NCBI RefSeq assembly: GCF_029168315.1
Contig: NZ_JARGYD010000007.1
Coordinates: forward strand, 1 to 64,000
Reading direction: 5' to 3'
Origin: Psychromarinibacter halotolerans
GTDB taxonomy: Bacteria > Pseudomonadota > Alphaproteobacteria > Rhodobacterales > Rhodobacteraceae
Length of the DNA stretch: 64,000 nucleotides
A program made the translations under genes and the position numbers. Under the pieces are notes generated by a model. The model made no database searches. It was not told where the DNA came from and saw only the letters and a program-made list of their open reading frames with translations. This document shows positions 1 through 8,125 of this stretch, piece by piece; position 1 is the first letter of the stretch, and each line of letters opens with the position of its first letter.

Positions 1-108
1 ATGAATGCGCACCCTACGGGGCCGGTAGGGTGCGCATTCATGCGCACCCACGGAGTCGTCGGCACGTGCGGTGCCGGTATTGTAGGGTGCGCATTCACTG
101 CGCACCCC
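1..108. repeat. REP-like inverted repeat cluster downstream of rpoA
   Basis: Positions 1-17 (ATGAATGCGCACCCTAC) and 25-41 form a perfect 17-bp inverted repeat around a 7-base loop. A third copy of the core GTAGGGTGCGCATTCA begins at 82. The cluster lies between the rpoA stop and whatever follows it outside the window. It can fold as a strong hairpin in the operon mRNA but has no T-run, so a repetitive extragenic element is more likely than a simple terminator. Confidence 0.75.
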
Positions 109-118
109 ATCGAAGACC

Positions 119-1135
119 TTAGAACTGGTCTTCGAATTTCTTCGCCAGATCCTCGATGTTCTCGGGCGGCCATTCCTCGACATCCATGCCAAGGTGCAGA
201 CCCATGCCCGAAAGCACTTCTTTGATCTCGTTCAGCGACTTGCGGCCGAAGTTCGGGGTGCGGAGCATCTCGGCTTCGGTCTTCTGAATCAGGTCGCCAA
301 TGTAGACGATGTTGTCGTTCTTCAGGCAGTTCGCCGAACGGACCGACAGCTCGAGCTCGTCGACCTTCTTCAGCAGCAGCGGGTTGAACTCCAGACCTTC
401 GTCCTCGTCGGCGCGGCCGGCGGCTTCGGGTTCTTCGAAGTTCACGAAGATCGACAGCTGGTCCTGCAGAATACGGGCAGCGAAGGCCACCGCATCATCC
501 GGCGAGATCGAACCGTCGGTTTCGATCTTCAGGGTCAGCTTGTCATAGTCCAGCACCTGACCTTCGCGGGTCGGCTGCACGTCGTAGGACACGCGCTTGA
601 CCGGCGAATAGATCGCGTCGATCGGCATCAGGCCGATGGGCGCGTCTTCCGGGCGGTTCTTGTCGGCCGAGACATAGCCCTTGCCGGTGCTCACGGTCAG
701 TTCCATGAACAGGTTCGCGCCGTCGTCGAGGTGACAGATGACGTGATCCTTGTTCAGGATTTCGATGCCCGCAGATTCCGAGATGTCACCGGCGGTGACG
801 ACCATCGGACCCTTGGCAGAGATCGAAAGACGCTTCGGCCCCTCGACATCCATGCGGATCGCAACACCTTTCAGGTTCAGGACCACGTCGGTCACGTCCT
901 CGCGGACGCCGGCGATGGACGAGAATTCGTGCAGGACGTTGTCGATCTGCACGCTGGTGATCGCGGCGCCCTGAAGCGACGACAGCAGAACGCGGCGCAG
1001 CGCGTTGCCCAGCGTCAGACCGAAGCCGCGTTCCAGCGGTTCGGCGATGACGGTGGCCTGACGCGCAGGGTCGTTGCCCGGCTTGACGTCAAGCTGCGTC
1101 GGTTTGATCAGTTCCTGCCAGTTCTTATGGATCAT
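119..1135 (-). CDS. rpoA: DNA-directed RNA polymerase subunit alpha
   Basis: This is the alpha subunit of RNA polymerase. Its N-terminal half dimerises and scaffolds beta and beta', and its C-terminal domain binds UP elements and activators. The 338-residue length is normal for alphaproteobacteria. The N-terminal domain (about residues 1-235) carries the RRVLLSSL assembly segment. The C-terminal domain (about 250-325) carries the helix-hairpin-helix region with RSANCLKNDNI and GRKSLNEIKE. The start MIHKNWQELIKP is the usual one for the group. It is the last gene of the visible rpsM-rpsK-rpoA operon. rplQ would be expected next but lies outside the window. Confidence 0.98.
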   Translation of the reverse strand: MIHKNWQELIKPTQLDVKPGNDPARQATVIAEPLERGFGLTLGNALRRVLLSSLQGAAITSVQIDNVLHEFSSIAGVREDVTDVVLNLKGVAIRMDVEGPKRLSISAKGPMVVTAGDISESAGIEILNKDHVICHLDDGANLFMELTVSTGKGYVSADKNRPEDAPIGLMPIDAIYSPVKRVSYDVQPTREGQVLDYDKLTLKIETDGSISPDDAVAFAARILQDQLSIFVNFEEPEAAGRADEDEGLEFNPLLLKKVDELELSVRSANCLKNDNIVYIGDLIQKTEAEMLRTPNFGRKSLNEIKEVLSGMGLHLGMDVEEWPPENIEDLAKKFEDQF

Positions 1136-1256
1136 GCTGTGCGGCCTCCATTCCTGCCCTCCGCCCTATGACCCGTGGCGGACGACTCCCGAGGTAAAAA
1201 CGACTTAACGGGCCGCGCGGGGGTCTGCGCAGCCCGTGATAGTTGGCGATCCCCGA

Positions 1257-1646
1257 TCAGACGCGGCGACGCTTCGGCGGACGGCAGCCGTTGTGCGCGA
1301 TCGGCGTCACGTCGCGGATCGACGTGATGTTGAAGCCGGCGGCAGCCAGCGCGCGCAGCGCGCTTTCACGGCCCGAACCGGGGCCCTGCACTTCGACTTC
1401 CAGCGTTTTCACGCCGTGTTCCTGCGCCTTGCGGCCAGCATCCTCGGCGGCCATCTGGGCGGCGTACGGAGTCGATTTGCGCGAACCCTTGAAGCCCATC
1501 GTGCCGGCGGACGACCACGAGATCGCGTTGCCCTGCACGTCGGAGATCAGGATCTTGGTGTTGTTGAAGCTGGAGTTCACATGAGCGACACCAGCGGCGA
1601 TGTTCTTGGATACCTTGCGCTTCGGAGCGCGACGATCGCGTGCCAT
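1257..1646 (-). CDS. rpsK: 30S ribosomal protein S11
   Basis: S11 is a component of the 30S platform that contacts 16S rRNA near the mRNA exit. The 129 residues match the family length. The glycine-rich TMGFKGSRKSTPYAAQ segment and the C-terminal DVTPIAHNGCRPPKRRRV are diagnostic. It lies 15 bp downstream of rpsM and about 120 bp upstream of rpoA on the same strand, so it belongs to one operon with them. Confidence 0.98.
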   Translation of the reverse strand: MARDRRAPKRKVSKNIAAGVAHVNSSFNNTKILISDVQGNAISWSSAGTMGFKGSRKSTPYAAQMAAEDAGRKAQEHGVKTLEVEVQGPGSGRESALRALAAAGFNITSIRDVTPIAHNGCRPPKRRRV

Positions 1647-1661
1647 TGTTCCTGCTCTCCC

Positions 1662-2030
1662 TTACTTCTTCTTGCCGGCAATCGGCTTCGCCGGGCCCTT
1701 GCGGGTACGGGCGTTGGTATGGGTGCGCTGACCGCGCACGGGCAGGTTGCGGCGGTGGCGCAGACCGCGGTAGCAGCCAAGGTCCATCAGGCGCTTGATG
1801 TTCATCTGAACTTCACGGCGCAGGTCGCCTTCGACCGTCACGTTGGCGTCGATGTGCTCGCGGATCTGCAGCACTTCGGCGTCGGACAGTTCGTTGACGC
1901 GACGGGTGGAATCGATGCCAATGGCTTCGCAGATGCTTTTCGCGACCGCGGGGCCGATACCGTGAATGTAGGTAAGCGCGATCGGAACGCGCTTGGATGT
2001 CGGGATGTTAACGCCGGCGATACGTGCCAC
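1662..2030 (-). CDS. rpsM: 30S ribosomal protein S13
   Basis: S13 sits in the 30S head and contacts the P-site tRNA. The protein is 122 residues if read from a GTG start at 2030 (MARIAGVNIP). The frame stays open for 23 codons upstream, but that part is unlike S13. An AAGGA ribosome-binding site sits 8 bases before the GTG. The H2TH-type IHGIGPAVAKSI motif and the basic tail RTHTNARTRKGPAKP are present. The roughly 300 bases upstream (2031-2328) hold no gene I can support and presumably carry the operon promoter. secY and adk, which usually precede rpsM in related genomes, are not here. Confidence 0.97.
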   Translation of the reverse strand: MARIAGVNIPTSKRVPIALTYIHGIGPAVAKSICEAIGIDSTRRVNELSDAEVLQIREHIDANVTVEGDLRREVQMNIKRLMDLGCYRGLRHRRNLPVRGQRTHTNARTRKGPAKPIAGKKK

Positions 2031-2328
2031 GTATATGTCCTTTTCAGTTGCGGTTCCGTAATACCAGAACCTTTTTTCACAACGCGAACCCGCGGACACA
2101 AGGGCCTGCGGGTCTTTGCTATACGAAGTTGACTGTAAGCGGGGCGCGACCCCGGCTTGCGGCCGATTCTCTGTCGAGACGCTGCGGGATAAGGGGCTGG
2201 TGAGGAAAGGTCAATACCTTGGCCACACGCAAGCCGCGATGCAGCGCAGATTGGCACCTTCGGGCATCCTACCCCGGCAGGATACGGAAGCGGAAGCGAT
2301 TTCTGCGTCCGTCATTGCCGGGCGGCGA

Positions 2329-2628
2329 TCACTCTCCCGTCAGCGGCACGCGGTAAATCACCCAGTCGTCCGTCCGCGTCACCTCGCGCCCGCCAAGACG
2401 TTCCTGAAACTCGGGGCGGCCCTCGAAATCGACCGGGCAGCCCACGAGATCCTCGTCGCGGTTGATATAGGGCGCGGTGTAGCGGGTCGCGCCCACGCGG
2501 CGACAGGGATCGTCGGTTCCCCGGTAGCCCATGCCAAAGCGCAGATCGGGTTCTGAATTTCTGGAAACGAACTGGGCGCAGCCGGCAATCGGCAGGATCA
2601 ACGCCGCCATAAGGACAAATCGAGCCAT
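2329..2628 (-). CDS. small outer-membrane-type lipoprotein, unknown function
   Basis: The 99-residue product starts MARFVLMAALILPIAGC, a lipoprotein signal with the lipobox LPIAGC. The mature part is therefore expected to be lipid-anchored at Cys17 facing the periplasm. The frame is open further upstream to 2685, but only this start places the signal at the N terminus. The mature region (DPCRRVGATRYTAPYIN, VIYRVPLTGE) resembles no family I can name. It is on the same strand as YtoQ and rpsM. The AGCA residues after the lipobox do not include an Asp at +2. Confidence 0.75.
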   Translation of the reverse strand: MARFVLMAALILPIAGCAQFVSRNSEPDLRFGMGYRGTDDPCRRVGATRYTAPYINRDEDLVGCPVDFEGRPEFQERLGGREVTRTDDWVIYRVPLTGE

Positions 2629-2766
2629 CCGGCCCCTCCCAACCAATACCCGGGCCGGGGGCGGATCGCCCCGCGACTCCGTCAAAATTCACTTGGTGCG
2701 GATCAAGAATGCCCTTGCGTCAACAGACCTGTCAAGCTGCGGACGGAGGCGCCGACGCGCGTCGGG

Positions 2767-3219
2767 TCAACCCGCAGGCAGCGCGCCGGTCAGGACGTAG
2801 CGAAGGATGTCGACCACCTGAAGCGGATCCTCGGCCACCGCGAGCGCGGCGGCGTCGACTTCTTTCAGAGCGTGCTGGTGGTCGGGGCCGTGCAGCACGA
2901 TCAGCGACTTGCCCAGCGCGGCGGCATAGCCCGCGTCGAAGGCCGCGTTCCATTGCTTGTACTTGTCGCCGAACCGGACCACCACGACATCGGCGTCCGC
3001 AAGCCCCTTGCGGGTCCGGATCGCGTTGACCTGTGCGCCCTTGTGATCGTGCCAGAACTTGTTCGGCTCGGCACCGAGGATCGCGACGCCGCAATCGTCC
3101 GAGGCCGCATGATCGGTCACCGGGCCGTCAAAGCTGACGTCCAGCCCTTTCGCCCCCTCGACGATCCGTTCGCGCCAATCGGTGTGGATCTCGCCCGAGA
3201 GATAGACCTTCAGCGTCAT
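2767..3219 (-). CDS. YtoQ family protein
   Basis: The 150-residue product matches the YtoQ family, which is related to nucleoside 2-deoxyribosyltransferase-like folds and has no firmly known reaction. Diagnostic parts are the start MTLKVYLSGEIHTDWR, the central EPNKFWHDHKGA and the DVVVVRFGDKYKQWNAAFDAG segment. The start at 3219 fits the family length. An in-frame ATG eight codons upstream is less likely. It stands alone between the lipoprotein gene and pheT on the minus strand. Confidence 0.85.
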   Translation of the reverse strand: MTLKVYLSGEIHTDWRERIVEGAKGLDVSFDGPVTDHAASDDCGVAILGAEPNKFWHDHKGAQVNAIRTRKGLADADVVVVRFGDKYKQWNAAFDAGYAAALGKSLIVLHGPDHQHALKEVDAAALAVAEDPLQVVDILRYVLTGALPAG

Positions 3220-3315
3220 CGCGTCCTCCATTGCGGTTCGCAAGCGGGCTAGCTTCCCGGGGCGGGAATGTCAAAGCCGGTGCGGACGGGAGGGTAGCGG
3301 CCAAGGGGATAGAGG

Positions 3316-3380
3316 TTTGGGGGCGCTGCCCCCGCCGCGCGCTGCGCGGCTCCCCCGAGGTATTTCCCGAAGAGAAGAAG
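3316..3380. repeat. Rhodobacterales-type intergenic repeat
   Basis: This GC-rich non-coding stretch contains the hairpin GGGGGCGCTGCCCCC (from 3319), a second GCCGCGCG/TGCGCGGC pairing, and then CCCCCGAGGTATTTC with an AGAAGAAG tail. From general knowledge, this layout (GGGGCTCTGCCCC-like hairpin, then CCGAGGTATTT) is very common between genes in Rhodobacteraceae. It supports the taxonomic placement. No function is shown. Confidence 0.6.
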
Positions 3381-3397
3381 CAGGGCGGGAAGACAAA

Positions 3398-3428
3398 GGG
3401 GCCGCCGGGGGTTTTCCCCGACGGCCCC
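3398..3428 (-). terminator. rho-independent terminator after pheT
   Basis: GGGGCCG at 3398-3404 pairs with CGGCCCC at 3422-3428, with further G/C pairing inside. Read on the minus strand, the hairpin is followed by CTTTGTCTT. It lies 24 bp beyond the pheT stop, which fits termination of that transcript. Confidence 0.65.
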
Positions 3429-3451
3429 GTTGCGTCATGTCCGGTCGGGCA

Positions 3452-5854
3452 TCAGCTGCGCAGCGTGCCGCCGGTGGCTTTGGTGACCTTGTCGACAATT
3501 TTGGCGCCGATCGCCTCGATGTCCTTTTCGGTCAGCGTCTGGTCCGTGGGCTGCAGGCGCACCGTGATCGCGAGGGACTTCTTGCCCTCGCCCAGCGCGC
3601 CGCCGATGAACTCGTCGAAGACGCGCACGTCCTCGATCAGCGCCTTGTCGGCCCCGGCCGCCGCGTTGACGAGGGTCAGCGCCTCGACATCGGCGTCGAC
3701 CACGAAAGCGAAGTCGCGTTCCACGGCCTGCAGGTCGCTGATGTCGAGCGCCGCGCGGGTGGCGCCGGTGGCGCGTTTCACCGGCACCTCGGCGGGCCAG
3801 ATGGTGAAGGCCACCGCGGGGCCTTTCACGTCCATCTGCTGCAGCACCTTCGGGTGCAGTTCGCCGAAGACACCCAGCACCTTTTTGGGCCCAAGGCAGA
3901 TCTTGCCGTGCCGGCCCGGGTGCCACCAGCCCTGCGCGCCGCGCAGGATCTGCACCTTTGCGGGCGCGCCGATGGCGGACAGCACCGCCTCGGCATCCGC
4001 CTTCACGTCGAACACGTCGACCGGACGGCGGGCGCCGTGCACGTCGCGGGGACCGGTGTGGCCGACCAGCAGGCCCGACAGCAGCAGGTGCTGTTCGCCG
4101 GGTTCGCCGCCGTGGAAGGCCGCGCCGATCTCGAACAGGGCCATGTCGGCGAAGCCGCGCGCCTGATTGCGGGCCGCGGCCTGCAGCAGGCCGGGCAGCA
4201 GCGCCGGGCGCATGTGGCTCATTTCCGAGCTGATCGGGTTCTCGAGCCGGGTGGCGTCATCGCCGCCGCCGAACAGCTGCGCGCTGGCCTGATCGATGAA
4301 CGAGTAGGTCACGCACTCGTTGTAGCCCAGCACCGCAGCGGTACGGCGGGCGGACCGTTCGCGCTGTTGCGCGACGGTGAGCACCGGCTTCGGCACACCG
4401 GCCTGCGGGCGCGGCATGGGGCGGCCTTCAAGCTTGGTCAGCGACGCGATGCGGGCGACCTCTTCGACGAGGTCGGCTTCGCCCTTCACGTCGGGGCGCC
4501 ACGACGGCGGGTGCGCCATGCCGTCCTTCAGCGTGAAGCCAAGGTCCTGAAGGGTCTTGCGCTGCGTTTCGGCCGGGATGTCCATGCCGACGAGGCTGGC
4601 GACGCGGTCGGTATCGAGCTTGTAGGCGCGGTCGGTCGGCAGCGGCGCGCCGTCCTGCACCACCTCGGACGCCTCGCCGCCGCAGATGTCCAGGATCATC
4701 CGCGTCGCGGCCTCGAGCCCCGGCAGGGTGAAGGCCGGGTCGACTCCGCGTTCGAACCGGTACTTGGCGTCCGAGTTCAGGCGCAGTTTACGGCCCGTGG
4801 CGGCGATGGTGACCGGATCCCAGTAGGCGCTTTCGAGGAACACGTTCACGGTGTCCTCGGTGCAGCCGGTATGGGCGCCGCCAAGGCAGCCGCCGATGCT
4901 TTCGAGGCCCTCGTCGTCGTAGATCCCCATCATGCCCGGCTCGACCGTGTAGGTCTTGTCGTCCAGCCCCTCGTACTCGGTCGGCGCGTCGACCCAGCGC
5001 ACGTTGAGGTCACCCTTGACGATGTCGGCGTCGAAGACGTGCAGCGGGCGGTTCTGGTCGAAGGTGAAGAAGTTGGTGATGTCCACCAGCGCCGAGATCG
5101 GGCGCAGGCCGATGGCCTTAAGCCGGGCCTGCAGCCAGTCGGGGCTGGGGCCGTTCTTCACACCACGGATAACGCGGCCGGTGAAGTGCGGGCAGGCCTT
5201 GTCCTTCAACTCGTCGGCGATGGTCACCTTGATCGGGCTTTCGAACGCGCCGGCGACGGGTTCGACGGTATAGGGCTTCAGCGTGCCAAGCCCACGCGCG
5301 GCAAGATCGCGGGCGATGCCGCGGATGCCCAGCGCGTCCTGACGGTTCGGGGTGATCGCGATTTCGATCACGGGATCGACCACCTGCGGCCGGTTGGCGG
5401 CCAGCCAGTCGGCGAATTCGGTGCCGACGGTGGGTTCGCCCGGCAGTTCGATGATGCCGTCGTGTTCTTCCGACAGTTCCATCTCGCGTTCCGAACACAT
5501 CATGCCGTGGCTTTCGATGCCGCGGATCTTGCCGACCTGAATGGTGGTGTCGATGCCGGGAACGTACATACCGGGCCGGGCCACGACGACATGGATGCCG
5601 GCGCGCGCGTTCGGGGCGCCGCAGATGATCTGCTGAACGCCATCGGCGGTCTCGACCTTGCAGACGCGAAGGCGGTCGGCATCGGGGTGTTTCTCGGCCT
5701 CTTGCACGAAGCCGACGGTAAAGCCCTTCAGCGTGTCGAGGGGGTTTGTCACCTCTTCGACTTCCAGCCCGAGGTCGGTCAGCGTCTCGGCGATCTCGTC
5801 CACCGACGCGGTGGTGTCGAGATGGTCCTTCAGCCAGGACATCGTGAATTTCAT
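3452..5854 (-). CDS. pheT: phenylalanine--tRNA ligase subunit beta
   Basis: This is the beta chain of the alpha2-beta2 enzyme that charges tRNA-Phe and edits Tyr-tRNA-Phe. The 800 residues match the bacterial family. Domains in order: EMAP/OB-type tRNA-binding region (about 40-150, with CGAPNARAG and SHGMMCSE), B3/B4 editing region, B5 domain, catalytic-like core, and a C-terminal anticodon-binding FDX-ACB domain ending RLQPTDQTLTEKDIEA. The start at 5854 (MKFTMSWLKDHLDT) is typical and follows an AGAGG site. The frame is open 96 codons upstream, but that part is repeat sequence. pheS lies 1 kb upstream, separated by two small genes. Confidence 0.97.
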   Translation of the reverse strand: MKFTMSWLKDHLDTTASVDEIAETLTDLGLEVEEVTNPLDTLKGFTVGFVQEAEKHPDADRLRVCKVETADGVQQIICGAPNARAGIHVVVARPGMYVPGIDTTIQVGKIRGIESHGMMCSEREMELSEEHDGIIELPGEPTVGTEFADWLAANRPQVVDPVIEIAITPNRQDALGIRGIARDLAARGLGTLKPYTVEPVAGAFESPIKVTIADELKDKACPHFTGRVIRGVKNGPSPDWLQARLKAIGLRPISALVDITNFFTFDQNRPLHVFDADIVKGDLNVRWVDAPTEYEGLDDKTYTVEPGMMGIYDDEGLESIGGCLGGAHTGCTEDTVNVFLESAYWDPVTIAATGRKLRLNSDAKYRFERGVDPAFTLPGLEAATRMILDICGGEASEVVQDGAPLPTDRAYKLDTDRVASLVGMDIPAETQRKTLQDLGFTLKDGMAHPPSWRPDVKGEADLVEEVARIASLTKLEGRPMPRPQAGVPKPVLTVAQQRERSARRTAAVLGYNECVTYSFIDQASAQLFGGGDDATRLENPISSEMSHMRPALLPGLLQAAARNQARGFADMALFEIGAAFHGGEPGEQHLLLSGLLVGHTGPRDVHGARRPVDVFDVKADAEAVLSAIGAPAKVQILRGAQGWWHPGRHGKICLGPKKVLGVFGELHPKVLQQMDVKGPAVAFTIWPAEVPVKRATGATRAALDISDLQAVERDFAFVVDADVEALTLVNAAAGADKALIEDVRVFDEFIGGALGEGKKSLAITVRLQPTDQTLTEKDIEAIGAKIVDKVTKATGGTLRS

Positions 5855-5927
5855 GGGCGTGCCTCTTGCCTCGTCATGCGGTCGCGGTGTCCTTAGCGAA
5901 ATCGAGAGGGAACCGGAAGGGGTTCGC

Positions 5928-6066
5928 CCCGGTCCACCGAAGGTGGTGAAAGGTCCAGTGGACCTTTCAAGGGGCGAACGGGCGGAGCCCCGGCAACGGC
6001 CCCGGTCCACCGAAGGCGGCGAAAGGTCCAGTGGACCTTTCAAGGGGCGAACGGGCGGAACCCCGG
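5928..6066. repeat. tandem 66-bp direct repeat with internal palindrome
   Basis: Copies at 5928-5993 and 6001-6066 differ at three bases and are offset by 73 bp. Each contains AAAGGTCCAGTGGACCTTT, a 19-bp palindrome with 9-bp arms around one base. The repeat sits in the 310-bp space between the YrhK gene and pheT, which otherwise holds no gene. No T-run follows the palindromes, so they are not ordinary terminators. They could be a repetitive element or protein-binding sites in the pheT leader. Confidence 0.8.
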
Positions 6067-6164
6067 AACGGACCCGGTCCGCGAAAAGGCGCACTGGAGC
6101 CCGGAGCGAACCGAATGCAGCGCCGCCAGGGCGAAGCCACATATCTGACGCCCCTACCCGGCCG

Positions 6165-6446
6165 TCAGCTTTCGACCCGTTCCGCCAGCTTTTCCAACTC
6201 GCCCATGCGCGCCAGCTTGATCTCGCGCGCCAGCCGCAGCGAGGGCTTGGCGGCGAACAGGATCGAGCCGACCAGAAACAGCCATGTCGCGATGGTCATC
6301 GTGCTGTCCCAGAAGAACAGGACCGACCCGATGGTGAAACAGACGGCCGCGCTGAAATCGACGAAAGTGTAGGCCAGTTCGAACATCGCGTAGACGCGGC
6401 GCGTGCCGTGGTTGCGTTGGCGGTTCTCGTGACGGAACAAGCGCAT
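6165..6446 (-). CDS. YrhK-domain membrane protein
   Basis: This is a 93-residue protein with two predicted transmembrane stretches (about AYTFVDFSAAVCFTIGSVLFF and MTIATWLFLVGSILFA) joined by a short turn. This is the layout of the YrhK domain, whose function is unknown. The start MRLFRHENRQRN at 6446 is preferred over an ATG ten codons earlier because it gives the family's usual length. It lies on the pheS-to-pheT strand, between the small gene at 6519 and pheT. Confidence 0.7.
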   Translation of the reverse strand: MRLFRHENRQRNHGTRRVYAMFELAYTFVDFSAAVCFTIGSVLFFWDSTMTIATWLFLVGSILFAAKPSLRLAREIKLARMGELEKLAERVES

Positions 6447-6518
6447 GTCGTTTCCCCTTGGCTGCGGTGCGACCACAACGATAGCGGCGGTTGCCCCAAC
6501 GGCCAGCCCGACCGGACC

Positions 6519-6887
6519 TCAGCGGCGGAAAACTTCGTCGCGGAAAAAGCGCAGCCAGCCCCTCGACGGGCGATAGCGGGCGCCGAACCCGCGCGTATCG
6601 CCCCCGTCGGCGTGGAAGTCACGTGCCACCTTGCGGGCCATCGCCACATCGCCACCGTGCGATCCGTCGAAGATCGCGCGCAGCCGGTCATTGGCATCGG
6701 CCAGCGTGCGGCCCTGCGTGGCGGTCAGGGTGTTGGCGCGCACGGCGGCCTCGGCCTCGCGCGCCGCCTGCTCCAATTCGGCCAGTTCGGCCTGAAGCGC
6801 GGGGTCGGTTGCGGCGCGGCGAAGCTGAGCCGCGGCAAGGCGGCTTTGCACCGCCAGCCGAAGCGTCAACAGCCGCGCCGGGTTCAG
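6519..6887 (-). CDS. hypothetical protein translationally coupled to pheS
   Basis: The readable protein is about 116-122 residues: an Ala/Leu-rich, probably coiled helical N-terminal half (ALQAELAELEQAAREAEAA) and a basic C-terminal half ending GWLRFFRDEVFRR. There is no ATG at the proper place. A CTG at 6887 would overlap the pheS stop, and a TTG at 6869 is the next option, so the start is uncertain. The codon usage and the position immediately after pheS suggest a real gene. I recognise no family. Confidence 0.55.
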   Translation of the reverse strand: MNPARLLTLRLAVQSRLAAAQLRRAATDPALQAELAELEQAAREAEAAVRANTLTATQGRTLADANDRLRAIFDGSHGGDVAMARKVARDFHADGGDTRGFGARYRPSRGWLRFFRDEVFRR

Positions 6888-7957
6888 CGGCTTAGCCCGC
6901 CCGCCAACGACGGCATGTCCAGCGCGGAAAAGCCGTAGTGGCGCAGCCAGCGCAGGTCGCTGTCGAAGAAGGCGCGCAGGTCGGGGATGCCGTATTTCAG
7001 CATCGCCAGCCGGTCGATGCCGATCCCGAAGGCGAAGCCCTGCCACTGATCGGGGTCGATCCCGCCCGAGCGCAGCACATGCGGATGCACCATGCCCGAC
7101 CCAAGGATCTCCATCCAGTCGTCGCCTTCTCCGACCTTCAGCGTTCCGTCCTGCCACGAACAGCGCAGGTCGACCTCTGCCGAGGGTTCGGTGAAGGGGA
7201 AGTGCGACGCGCGGAAGCGAAGCTCGACCTTGTCGACTTCGAAGAAGGCGCGGCAGAATTCCTCAAGGCACCATTTCAGGTTCGCCATCGAGATATCGCG
7301 GTCGATGGCCAGACCTTCGATCTGGTGGAACATCGGCGTGTGGGTCTGGTCATAGTCGGCGCGGTACACGCGACCCGGTGCGATCACACGGATCGGGGCG
7401 CCCTGTTCCAGCATCGCGCGGATCTGCACCGGCGAGGTATGGGTCCGCAGCACATGCGGCGGGCGGACGTCGCCCTCGGCACGGTGCATGTAGAACGTGT
7501 CCATCTCGGTCCGGGTCGGATGCTCGGCCGGGATGTTCAGCGCATCGAAGTTGTACCAGTCGTCCTCGACCTGCGGGCCCTCGGCCACGGCAAAGCCCAT
7601 GTCGGCGAAGATCGTCGTCACCTCTTCGGTCACTTGGCTGACCGGGTGGACCGACCCCTGCCGCACCGGGCGCGACGGCAGCGTGACGTCCAGCCACTCG
7701 GTGCGCAGGCGTTCGTCCAGCGCGGCATCGGCCAGCGCGGATTTCTTGGCAGCAAGCGCCGAGTTGATCTCGTCCTTCAGCGCGTTCAGCTTCGGGCCCA
7801 TCACCTGACGCTCTTCCGGGGTCATCTTGCCCAGTTCGCGCATCTTGAGAGCGACCTCGCCCTTCTTGCCGACGGCCTGCAGACGCAGGTCCTCGAGCGC
7901 GGACTCGTCGCCGGCACCGGCGATCGCGTCGAGGTATTTGGTTCTGAGATCGTCCAT
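6884..7957 (-). CDS. pheS: phenylalanine--tRNA ligase subunit alpha
   Basis: This is the catalytic alpha chain of PheRS, 357 residues from MDDLRTKYLDAI. The N-terminal coiled coil (about 1-90) is followed by the class II core. Motif 2 region residues (FHQIEGLAIDRDIS) and motif 3 (GFAFGIGIDRLAML) are visible, as is the HPTRTEMDTFYM segment. Ten extra codons are open upstream, but the chosen start gives the usual length. It is the first gene of a minus-strand group with the coupled small gene, the YrhK gene and pheT. Confidence 0.97.
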   Translation of the reverse strand: MDDLRTKYLDAIAGAGDESALEDLRLQAVGKKGEVALKMRELGKMTPEERQVMGPKLNALKDEINSALAAKKSALADAALDERLRTEWLDVTLPSRPVRQGSVHPVSQVTEEVTTIFADMGFAVAEGPQVEDDWYNFDALNIPAEHPTRTEMDTFYMHRAEGDVRPPHVLRTHTSPVQIRAMLEQGAPIRVIAPGRVYRADYDQTHTPMFHQIEGLAIDRDISMANLKWCLEEFCRAFFEVDKVELRFRASHFPFTEPSAEVDLRCSWQDGTLKVGEGDDWMEILGSGMVHPHVLRSGGIDPDQWQGFAFGIGIDRLAMLKYGIPDLRAFFDSDLRWLRHYGFSALDMPSLAGGLSR

Positions 7958-8125
7958 CGTGGGCCTCGTCTGCCTTGGTCGCGGCATCTGCTACCCAGCG
8001 CGGCCTCCGAATGCAAGGCTGTGCCGTGTTTGCGGCCCCGGCAAAAGCACCGCCGGGAGGCTTGCTTGCCTTTGAATCGCCCCCCTTTATAGTGACGCGA
8101 AAACCGGGGCAGGAGCAGGCGTCCC

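Noticed and set aside
3317..5896. 859-codon open frame antisense to pheT
   Set aside because: It is complementary to a clear pheT gene, has biased composition and no recognisable motif.
5928..6066. CRISPR-like array
   Set aside because: There are only two units of 66 bp with a 7-bp gap and no spacers or cas genes.
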